Shown here piece by piece: positions 1 through 5,889 of a DNA stretch of 12,057 bases. Within the stretch, counting starts at the first letter, position 1; each line of letters begins with the position of its first letter. Origin of the DNA: Suttonella ornithocola (GTDB taxonomy: Bacteria > Pseudomonadota > Gammaproteobacteria > Cardiobacteriales > Cardiobacteriaceae); assembly GCF_001889065.1 (NCBI RefSeq), contig NZ_LWHB01000106.1:1-12057 (forward strand), read 5' to 3'. The notes beneath the pieces are model-generated. The model saw only the letters and a list, made by a program, of their open reading frames with translations. It ran no database searches and was not told the origin of the DNA. Made by a program: the position numbers and the translations under genes.

Positions 1-393
1 AAATTTGTCATGGAAGTGATAACTGGCATTTAAAGAACCAGAGCAATGCGATTGGTAGCCATTATCAATGGAGAATTGTTTGCCTTACGCTTATATGATG
101 GTTCTATTAACAGCGATATTTTCTCTCATTGGGTGAGAGAAGCACTGTTACCTGAGTTACCTAAAAACAGTGTAATTGTCATGGACAATGCCGCTTTTCA
201 TAAACGCAGTGATATTCAAGCAATCATTGAAGAGCATGGGCATGAGATAGTTTGGTTACCCCCTTATAGTCCAGACTTAAATCCTATTGAAAAGATGTGG
301 GCTTGGATTAAGCAAATACGCAAAGAATGGCGGATGGATTGTATTGATACTTTATTCTTTTATCTACTTTGGATTGGGTTGGGTTTTAGATGA
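1..393 (+). pseudogene. IS630-family transposase, C-terminal fragment with in-frame stop
   Basis: This is the catalytic C-terminal part of a DDE transposase of the IS630 (Tc1/mariner-like) group, which cuts and pastes DNA at TA dinucleotides. From the ATG at 46 the readable part is 115 residues. Asp47 (VIVMDNAAFH) and Glu82 (PYSPDLNPIEKMW) are separated by exactly 34 residues, the DD34E spacing of the family. The same frame continues upstream to base 1 and still looks like transposase (VITGI, then RTRAM), but a TAA at 31-33 interrupts it, probably in place of a sense codon such as AAA. The first catalytic Asp lies off the left edge. The stop at 391-393 falls inside the terminal inverted repeat, as in many compact IS630 elements. 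Family assignment is firm; whether the copy is dead rests on that single stop. Confidence 0.85.
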
Positions 394-401
394 TTGCACT
401 A
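381..401 (+). repeat. Right terminal inverted repeat of the IS630-type element
   Basis: Read inward from base 401 on the minus strand, the end begins TAGTGCAATCATCTAAAA and is flanked outside by TA (402-403), the usual IS630 target. It matches the right end of the MITE at 966-1057 in 17 of the first 18 bases, which fixes it as the element end. The transposase stop lies inside it. The left end is outside the window, so the TA duplication cannot be confirmed. Confidence 0.8.
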
Positions 402-417
402 TATATGGCGAAAAAAG

Positions 418-1699
418 CTATTTCATTGATATTTTTTGATGAATAAAATCACTATACCATTGCAGCATTTTTCGCCGCTCATCTAGGTATTCAGCGCGGT
501 TGTAGGCAGCTCTCACCGCGTTGCTTTCAGCATGTGCCAGCTGCCGTTCTATCGCATCAGGGTTCCATAATCCACTTTCATTCAGCACGCTTGACCCCAT
601 CGCCCGAAAGCCATGCGGTACGGCAATTCCCTTATAACCTAGCCGTTCCATCGCTTTAGATAGCGTCATATCGCTTAACGGCTGATTGCGGTTACCCGTC
701 ACAAAATACGGACTGCCGTATTTATTCAAACTGCGCATTTCCGCAAGAATTTCTAACGCCCAATCCGATAACGGCACGATATGCGGGCGTTTCATTTTCA
801 TTCTTTCTGCTGGAATATGCCAATCTTTATCAATGATTTCAATCCATTGACCGTGTCTTAATTCGCCGCTTCGAGTCAGGGTCAATATCAGCAACTGTAA
901 AGCCAGCTGGGTTTTACGGTTTGTATAGCCTTCTAGACGCTGAAAAAACTCTCCTATGCGCGCTATAGTCAAATCAGCTAAAAAACAGAACGTTATCTAC
1001 CGATAGAATGGTTAGATAAGGGCTATAGGATGTTTTGTTTTTTAGCTGATTGCACTATATCGGTAAAGCTGGGTGATGCTTGACTTTGTTATCTTGTCTC
1101 CTAACGATTTTAGGCACGGCGGTAGTTGGGTTATGGCTGGCTCTTTGGGTTTGTATGGCGTAATCAAAAACGGCGCTGATGCGCTGCTTTAAGCGGCTGG
1201 CAGTTTCGGCTTTACTGTGCGCGATTGGCTCAATAACCGCCATGATGTCGGCGGTAGTGATGGTGCTGATAGGCATTTTACCAATCGATGAAAAAGCGTA
1301 CTGTGTAAGGGTATTGATAACCTGCTAGGCGGCTTTGGCATTGCTGTAAATCGGTTTGCGGCGCTGATACCACTCTTGCGCAATATGCTCAAAGGTCACG
1401 GATTGACGGATTTGCCGTCTATTTTCGATTTTAAGGGCTTTTTTCTGCTGGTGAGGGTTTATGCCTTGGTTGAGCAGTGTTTGCGCGTCTCGGTGTTTTT
1501 GACGCGCTTCTTTTAAGCTGATAGCGGGATACGTACCGATAGAAAGCGTACAGTCTTCACCGTTAAAGCGATAGCGGTAACGCCAGTATTTTGCGCCTTT
1601 GTCCGTTATCAGTAAATGCAGACCTCCGCCATCAAATAGCTTTAGGCGTTTTTTACCGTTGCTGTCGGCATGTTTTATTGCCTTATCGGTTAATTTCAT
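418..1699 (-). pseudogene. P4-type tyrosine integrase, broken by an amber codon and a MITE
   Basis: Integrase of the phage P4/genomic-island type, which recombines an element with a chromosomal att site, usually the 3' end of a tRNA gene. The N-terminal arm-binding domain (DUF4102-like, FDGGGLHLLI and YRYRF) is read from 1699. A TAG at 1325-1327 stops it, but the same frame continues as QVINTL...SSIGKMPIST into the core-binding domain (to 1060). There a 92-bp MITE interrupts the gene. Removing 966-1059 joins ALPI to ARIGEFF in frame and gives about 395 codons, normal for the family. The catalytic part (963-418) keeps Arg in TRSGELRHG, HGFR, LAHAE and Tyr in YNRAEYL. An AAGGAG lies 12 nt before the ATG. 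It is transcribed away from tRNA-Ser and is richer in GC than its core-genome neighbours. The reading is of a once-functional integrase, now inactive unless the amber is suppressed and the MITE excised. Confidence 0.9.
966..1057. mobile_element. 92-bp MITE with IS630-type ends, inserted in the integrase
   Basis: A non-coding element bounded by TA on both sides (964-965 and 1058-1059). Its ends are inverted repeats: from 966, TAGTCAAATCAGCTAAAAAA; from 1057 on the minus strand, TAGTGCAATCAGCTAAAAAA. They agree in 24 of the first 28 positions. A smaller inverted pair, TTATCTA (993-999) and TAGATAA (1013-1019), sits in the centre. The right end matches the IS630 end at 381-401 in 17 of 18 bases, so a transposase of that family probably mobilised it in trans. 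Excising the element and one TA restores the integrase frame precisely, which proves the boundaries. Insertion creates an immediate TAG in the integrase. Confidence 0.92.
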
Positions 1700-1731
1700 C
1701 GTGGGTTATTGCTCCTTGGAAAATGGCAAAT

Positions 1732-1764
1732 TTACCCGAAAAAATTACCCCCAGTTTTTACCCC
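1732..1764 (-). repeat. Three direct repeats at 13-bp spacing upstream of the integrase
   Basis: TTACCC occurs at 1732, 1745 and 1758, each exactly 13 bp apart, extending to TTACCCCC and TTACCCC in the second and third copies. On the integrase strand these read GGGTAA. They lie 33-65 bp upstream of the integrase start and between it and the tRNA. The position and iteration suggest arm-type binding sites for the integrase N-terminal domain, or an operator for its expression. This function is inferred. Confidence 0.65.
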
Positions 1765-1885
1765 GTTTTGCGTTTGCTTGCCTTATTCTGCTTTGGATTG
1801 AATAAAACCGTTTTAGACCAATGAAAATTTATTAATCATTGATTTTACAGATATTTATCCTGAACTTTGGACAGCTTTAGACGAA

Positions 1886-1913
1886 AAAAACCGCTTTAAA
1901 TTAAGCGGTTTTT
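1886..1913 (-). terminator. Terminator-like hairpin after tRNA-Ser
   Basis: AAAAACCGCTT (1886-1896) pairs with AAGCGGTTTTT (1903-1913) around a 6-nt loop, giving an 11-bp stem with flanking A and T runs, so it could work in both directions. It lies 7 nt beyond the tRNA CCA end, between the tRNA and the integrase. It would end the rpsO-pnp-tRNA transcript and insulate it from the island. Confidence 0.8.
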
Positions 1914-1920
1914 GTGGTAG

Positions 1921-1940
1921 TGGCGGAGAGAGGGGGATTC
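1921..1940 (-). other. Probable attachment (att) site, 3' end of tRNA-Ser
   Basis: P4-type integrases commonly use the 3' end of a tRNA gene as target and sit next to it in the integrated form. Here the integrase start is 222 bp from the tRNA 3' end and its gene points away from it. The element would extend leftward past base 1. No second copy of the tRNA 3' end is present between 1 and 1920, so the other att junction must be outside the window, or lost. The boundaries given are nominal. Confidence 0.5.
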
Positions 1941-2011
1941 GAACCCCCGATACGCTATTAACGTATACACACTTTCCAGGCGTGCGCATTCGACCACTCT
2001 GCCATCTCTCC
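1921..2011 (-). tRNA. tRNA-Ser (anticodon GGA)
   Basis: A 91-nt class II tRNA with encoded CCA. The acceptor GGAGAGA pairs with TCTCTCC, the discriminator is G, the T-arm carries GGTTCGAATCC, and the long variable arm is typical of tRNA-Ser. The anticodon loop CTGGAAA gives GGA. The gene starts only 7 nt after the pnp stop, so it is probably cut out of the pnp transcript unless it has a promoter inside pnp. Its 3' end faces a P4-type integrase. Confidence 0.96.
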
Positions 2012-2018
2012 GAAAACC

Positions 2019-4100
2019 TTAGCCATGTTTGGCTTCTTTGATAGACAGGCGGACGCGGCCTTGTCTGTCTATCTCTAGTAATTTCACTTGCACTTCATCG
2101 CCAACGGCCAGTTCGTCCGCCACGTTTTCCACGCGGTGTTCGGCGATTTGCGAGACGTGTACCAGTCCTTCTTTGCCTGGCAGATAGACCACGAAGGCGC
2201 CGAAGTCGGTAATTTTCACCACTTTAGCGTCGTAGATGCGGCCAACTTCGGGCTCGGCGGTGATTTCTTCGATGATGCGGCGCGCTTCATTTGCAGCTGC
2301 TTTATCAGTAGCAGCAATTTTTATGTTTCCATCGTCTTCAATTTCAATACTAGTGCCAGTTTGTTCTGTAATGGAGCGAATAGTTGCCCCACCTTTCCCA
2401 ATAATATCTTTGATTTTTTCAGCATCTATTTTTAAGGTTGTAAATCGTGGTGCGTAATCAGATAGTTCTTGGCGAGGCTGTTCAATCGCCTCTTTCATAA
2501 TGGATAAGATATGTTGACGACCTTCATGGGCTTGTTTCAAGGCTTGCTCCATAATTTCTTTTGTTATACCGTCAATTTTGATATCCATTTGTAGTGCAGT
2601 GACACCATTTTCCGAACCGGCAACTTTGAAGTCCATATCACCTAAATGATCTTCATCCCCAAGGATATCAGTTAGTACCGCAAATTTATCCTTTTCTTTA
2701 ATTAGTCCCATTGCTATACCGGCAACAGGCGCTTTGGTTGGAACACCGGCGTCCATTAAGGCGAGGCTTGAACCACAGACCGAAGCCATAGAACTAGAGC
2801 CATTTGATTCTGTAATTTCAGAGACGACTCGAATAATATAAGGAAATTCATTTTCTGTTGGTAATACAGCCGCTACTCCTCTACGAGCTAGTCGACCATG
2901 CCCAATTTCACGGCGTTTAGGCGAACCAATCCGCCCGATTTCACCAACAGAGAAAGGCGGGAAATTATAATGTAACATGAAGTTGTCTTTTACTTCTCCA
3001 CCTAGCGTATCAAGAAGTTGTGCATCACGTCCTGTTCCAAGTGTTGTTATAACAAGTGCTTGCGTTTCTCCTCTTGTGAATAGGGCAGAGCCATGTGTTC
3101 TTGGTAAGACACCTGTGCGAATAGTGATTGGTCGAACTGTAGTGGTATTGCGTCCGTCAATTCTGGGATGCCCAGCTAGGATACGGTCACGAACAGTTCG
3201 GTATTCTAGGTCGTGAACATAATTATGAATGCGTTTTTCATCCCAGCCTTTTTCTTCATTTAGCAGTTGGGCTTGGGCTGCATTATGAATATCGGCAACA
3301 GCTGCTTGGCGTTCTTGTTTATCTGCAATTTGGTAAGCTTTCGTGAGTGCTTCGCTAAAGTGATTTTGAATGAGTGTATCTAATTCTGTATCTCGCTCTG
3401 GGGCTTGCCATTGCCATGGTGTTTTTCCAGCTTTTTCGACAAGCTTATTGATTTCATCAATAACAATTTGCTGTTGTTCGTGACCAAATATTACAGCGCC
3501 TAACATGATTTCTTCTGAAAGCTGATCTGCTTCAGACTCAACCATTAAGACAGCACTTTGTGTGCCAGCAACGACTAAATCTAAACGAGATTTTTTGAGT
3601 TGTTTACTTGAAGGATTAAGAATATATTCATTATTGATGTATCCAACCCGCGCAGCACCTATTGGACCAGAAAAGGGAACGCCTGAGAGTTTTAGTGCTG
3701 CTGAGGCCCCAATCATTGCTGGAATGTCAGGATTAACGTCTGGATTATAGGAAATTACGGTCGCAATGATCTGAATTTCATTAAAAAATCCTTCGGGAAA
3801 TAAAGGACGAATGGGACGATCAATCAAACGAGAAATTAGCGTTTCTTCTTCGCTTGGTCGTCCTTCTCGTTTAAAAAAGCCGCCGGGTATTTTTCCTGCG
3901 GCATAGTTTTTTTCTTGGTAGTCAACGGTTAGCGGGAAAAAATCCTGTCCTTCAGCAATGGATTGTTTGGCAACAGCAGTTACGAGAACAACGGTTCCTT
4001 CCATATCAACAATTACGGCACCGTCTGCTTGTCGAGCAATTTCTCCAGTTTCTAGAGTAACTTGATGGCGTCCATAAGTAAATGTGGCAGTATATTTCAC
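2019..4100 (-). CDS. pnp: Polyribonucleotide nucleotidyltransferase (PNPase)
   Basis: A phosphorolytic 3'-to-5' exoribonuclease that degrades mRNA to nucleoside diphosphates and is a degradosome component in many gammaproteobacteria. The 693 residues show two RNase PH domains (about 1-140 and 310-540) around a helical linker. The catalytic Asp484, Asp490 and Lys492 lie in GDEDHLGDMDFK. The KH domain (about 555-610) has the loop GKGG at 568-571, and the S1 domain covers about 620-690. The start is GTG, six bases after AGAAGG. The gene lies 29 nt downstream of rpsO, leaving little room for the RNase III-cleaved leader hairpin known from E. coli. The last ~270 bp, encoding the S1 domain, are about 55% GC (132/240 over 2041-2280). 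By contrast, 2401-2460 has 28% and 3001-3060 has 43%. Confidence 0.98.
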   Translation of the reverse strand: MKYTATFTYGRHQVTLETGEIARQADGAVIVDMEGTVVLVTAVAKQSIAEGQDFFPLTVDYQEKNYAAGKIPGGFFKREGRPSEEETLISRLIDRPIRPLFPEGFFNEIQIIATVISYNPDVNPDIPAMIGASAALKLSGVPFSGPIGAARVGYINNEYILNPSSKQLKKSRLDLVVAGTQSAVLMVESEADQLSEEIMLGAVIFGHEQQQIVIDEINKLVEKAGKTPWQWQAPERDTELDTLIQNHFSEALTKAYQIADKQERQAAVADIHNAAQAQLLNEEKGWDEKRIHNYVHDLEYRTVRDRILAGHPRIDGRNTTTVRPITIRTGVLPRTHGSALFTRGETQALVITTLGTGRDAQLLDTLGGEVKDNFMLHYNFPPFSVGEIGRIGSPKRREIGHGRLARRGVAAVLPTENEFPYIIRVVSEITESNGSSSMASVCGSSLALMDAGVPTKAPVAGIAMGLIKEKDKFAVLTDILGDEDHLGDMDFKVAGSENGVTALQMDIKIDGITKEIMEQALKQAHEGRQHILSIMKEAIEQPRQELSDYAPRFTTLKIDAEKIKDIIGKGGATIRSITEQTGTSIEIEDDGNIKIAATDKAAANEARRIIEEITAEPEVGRIYDAKVVKITDFGAFVVYLPGKEGLVHVSQIAEHRVENVADELAVGDEVQVKLLEIDRQGRVRLSIKEAKHG

Positions 4101-4129
4101 GCTAAACCTTCTTTTTATGAGTTTGTAAA

Positions 4130-4396
4130 TTAACGACGTAGACCAAGGTCAGCAATGAGTTGGCGATAACCTTCAAAGTTAGTGCGTTTTAGATATTCAA
4201 GTAGACGACGACGACTGCTAACCATGCGTAGAAGTCCACGACGTGAGTGATGATCTTTTTTATTTGCACTGAAATGGTCTTGTAAATCAGTAATACGAGC
4301 AGTAAGAAGAGCAATTTGCACTTCTGTAGAGCCTGTATCTCCTTCTGATTTTTGATATTTTTTAATGATTTCTGCTTTTTGTTCGTTAGTAAGCAT
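4130..4396 (-). CDS. rpsO: 30S ribosomal protein S15
   Basis: A primary 16S rRNA-binding protein of the small-subunit platform; 88 residues, the usual length. It contains the family stretch GDTGSTEVQIALLTARI, then HHSRRGLLRMVSSRRRLLEYL with the rRNA-contacting basic helix. The start was chosen at 4396, where GGAG lies 8 nt upstream; an open frame runs 44 codons further upstream, but that extension covers the promoter and leader and has no S15 counterpart. The order rpsO-pnp is conserved in gammaproteobacteria. It has its own promoter (4456-4484) and a structured leader. Confidence 0.97.
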   Translation of the reverse strand: MLTNEQKAEIIKKYQKSEGDTGSTEVQIALLTARITDLQDHFSANKKDHHSRRGLLRMVSSRRRLLEYLKRTNFEGYRQLIADLGLRR

Positions 4397-4414
4397 GATT
4401 GTCTCCAAATAATA

Positions 4415-4447
4415 TTTCGCTTGCCGATGGCGTTGGCTACGGCGAAA
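4415..4447 (-). promoter_or_regulatory. Structured rpsO leader, possible S15 autoregulation site
   Basis: In the transcript, TTTCGC (4447-4442) can pair with GCGAAA (4420-4415), and GCCG (4443-4440) with CGGC (4426-4423). This makes a stem with small interior asymmetry ending about 18 nt before the rpsO start, next to the ribosome binding site. In several bacteria S15 binds its own leader to repress translation. The local structure differs between phyla, so this assignment is inference from position and pairing. Confidence 0.4.
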
Positions 4448-4455
4448 GAGGGCGA

Positions 4456-4484
4456 ATTTTAGCTTAATGAAGCCATAAAAACAA
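4456..4484 (-). promoter_or_regulatory. rpsO promoter (sigma70-like)
   Basis: TTGTTT (4484-4479) and TAAAAT (4461-4456) are separated by 17 bp in the gap between mtnN and rpsO. A 12-bp palindrome, AAGTAATTACTT (4483-4494), overlaps the upstream edge and might be an operator or chance. Confidence 0.6.
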
Positions 4485-4494
4485 GTAATTACTT

Positions 4495-5208
4495 TTAAGA
4501 GGCTTTCAATAACTGTTGTTTTTGGCACAGAATATTTAAAACGATGTTGCAGGATTGTTGAGCAGTTTTTTCTATTTGTATTTTATAATCTTTCAATGCA
4601 TTTCTGTCTGCTTGATCGCTAATAGCCCTGATGATTGCATATGGGGTATTATGATAAAAGCAAGTTTGTGCAATAGCTGCACTTTGAGTATCTACGGCAA
4701 GTGCTGTAGGAAAAGTTTGAAGGATATTTTCTTTTTTCTCAATAAAAGTATCTCCGCTGACAATGAGTCCTTCGTGGCATATTGTGGGGTAAAGGTTTTG
4801 TGCGGTTTTTAGGATAAGATGACTAAAGGTATCATCACTTAGATAGTGATTAGGCGCAGCTGGAATTGGATTGGCAATATGTTCTAGTGCGTTTAAATGA
4901 CTGTCATGATAAGCTAGTTCATTTCCAATGATGATATGCCCTTGAGCAATATTGCTTTGTAATGCTCCTGCAACGCCTGTGCTAATGATGAATTTAGCAT
5001 GATATCGTTCAATGAGCGTTGATGTTCCTAATGCGGCGGAGACTTTTCCATGTCCACTTTGTAGAATAACGACGGGAGTATTGCATAATAGACCTTGATA
5101 AATTTGCATCCCAGCATAAATTTCTTCTTGACGATTGGTGAGTTTAGACACAAGTAGTGGTGTTTCTTTAGCAATCGCCGCAATAATTGCAATGGGATGA
5201 TTAGTCAT
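4495..5208 (-). CDS. mtnN: 5'-methylthioadenosine/S-adenosylhomocysteine nucleosidase
   Basis: This enzyme (Pfs) cleaves adenine from S-adenosylhomocysteine and methylthioadenosine; the S-ribosylhomocysteine product feeds LuxS. From the ATG at 5208 it is 237 residues. Family landmarks are Glu15 (AAIAKETPLL), SGHGKVSAALG, STGVAGAL, GLIVSGDTF and RAISDQAD, where Asp198 matches the catalytic Asp197 of E. coli. The nucleoside-binding motif, VEMEA in E. coli, here reads VDTQSAAIA, so the ribose-contacting Glu174 is replaced by Gln175. Whether activity or preference changes is not known. This start is preferred over the in-frame ATG at 5229: it has GGAAG upstream and overlaps the luxS stop by 8 nt (ATGACTAA), pointing to translational coupling. 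Confidence 0.93.
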   Translation of the reverse strand: MTNHPIAIIAAIAKETPLLVSKLTNRQEEIYAGMQIYQGLLCNTPVVILQSGHGKVSAALGTSTLIERYHAKFIISTGVAGALQSNIAQGHIIIGNELAYHDSHLNALEHIANPIPAAPNHYLSDDTFSHLILKTAQNLYPTICHEGLIVSGDTFIEKKENILQTFPTALAVDTQSAAIAQTCFYHNTPYAIIRAISDQADRNALKDYKIQIEKTAQQSCNIVLNILCQKQQLLKAS

Positions 5209-5668
5209 AAAAAACTTCCTCCCATTCATGGCGTTTTTCTAGTAATTTTTGCGCGAGTATTTTGGCACCTTCTAATGAATGACTAGCTGCCCAGCCGCAT
5301 TGAACTTCATTGCATGCAGGAACTTCTTCGGCTTTAAGAATATCTTTTAATGTTTTTTCGATAAGATTTAAAGCGTTTTGATAGTTCGGTTCGTTAATCA
5401 ATGAAATATAGAACCCAGTTTGACATCCCATTGGAGAAATATCTAAGATATGTTGACTATGGTTTCGAGATAATTCGGCCATTAGATGTTCTAATGAATG
5501 CAAAGCTGGCATTTCCATATGTTCTTTATTGGGCTGACAAATGCGTAAATCGTATTTATAAATAACATCTCCATTTTTGCCAGTTTTCTTATCGGCTAAT
5601 CTTAGATAAGGTGCTTTGACTTTTGTATGGTCAAGATTGAAGCTTTCTACATTCATTTTTTTAGACAT
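5201..5668 (-). CDS. luxS: S-ribosylhomocysteine lyase (AI-2 synthesis)
   Basis: A cytosolic metalloenzyme that splits S-ribosylhomocysteine into homocysteine and 4,5-dihydroxy-2,3-pentanedione, the precursor of autoinducer-2. It is 155 residues, slightly shorter than the E. coli enzyme. The metal ligands are His57 and His61 in HSLEH plus Cys124 in NEVQCGWA. The catalytic Cys82 is in SPMGCQTGFY and Glu60 is present. The start at 5668 follows AAGGA by 6 nt; the ATG four codons inside has no ribosome binding site. The next gene, mtnN, supplies its substrate and overlaps its stop, so the pair forms a compact methyl-cycle operon. Confidence 0.97.
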   Translation of the reverse strand: MSKKMNVESFNLDHTKVKAPYLRLADKKTGKNGDVIYKYDLRICQPNKEHMEMPALHSLEHLMAELSRNHSQHILDISPMGCQTGFYISLINEPNYQNALNLIEKTLKDILKAEEVPACNEVQCGWAASHSLEGAKILAQKLLEKRHEWEEVFYD

Positions 5669-5736
5669 TTTATATCCTTGTTTATAAATATATATTTGTT
5701 TATTGCTGATAAGCTAGGTGATATTTTAATATGGTT

Positions 5737-5742
5737 ATTATA
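5737..5742 (-). promoter_or_regulatory. Candidate -10 element for luxS
   Basis: A perfect TATAAT about 70 nt upstream of the luxS start in a very AT-rich stretch (5669-5840). No convincing -35 is present, only T-rich sequence, and an inverted TTCTT/AAGAA pair (5751-5764) lies where it would be expected. Given the base composition, chance matches are likely. Nothing else was recognised in 5669-5848. Confidence 0.35.
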
Positions 5743-5848
5743 GAGAAATATTCTTAAAAAAGAATTTTTTATTTAATAAGATTAGTGAATATTTATATAA
5801 ATAAAATAAATATATGTTGGAAGGTCGAATATTTAATCTTTCTATATT

Positions 5849-5877
5849 TGCCAATCTTTTGCATAAAAAGATTGGCA
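5849..5877 (-). terminator. 12-bp hairpin after sohB
   Basis: TGCCAATCTTTT (5849-5860) pairs perfectly with AAAAGATTGGCA (5866-5877) around a 5-nt loop, 12 nt past the sohB stop. The T run after the stem on the minus strand is missing (AAATATAG follows). It may be a weak or factor-assisted terminator, or an mRNA 3'-end stabiliser, separating the ABC-sohB operon from luxS. Confidence 0.5.
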
Positions 5878-5889
5878 ATGTTTGATTGT

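Noticed and set aside
1189..1392. Open frame overlapping the integrase on the same strand
   Set aside because: It is a shadow in another frame; the integrase frame carries the family motifs through this segment.
1..1920. Second copy of the tRNA-Ser 3' end as the distal att site
   Set aside because: No match was found by reading the whole stretch.
2088..3750. Several plus-strand open frames inside pnp
   Set aside because: All are antisense to a full-length conserved gene and show no recognisable protein.
4483..4494. Palindrome AAGTAATTACTT as an operator
   Set aside because: It is a 12-bp AT-rich palindrome at the mtnN end; chance is likely, so it is mentioned only under the promoter.
4397..4528. 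N-terminal extension of S15 by 44 residues
   Set aside because: It covers the rpsO promoter and leader, has no S15 counterpart, and the ATG at 4396 has a good ribosome binding site.
5209..5229. Earlier mtnN start at 5229
   Set aside because: The added seven residues lack family similarity, and the ATG at 5208 has GGAAG upstream and the luxS overlap.
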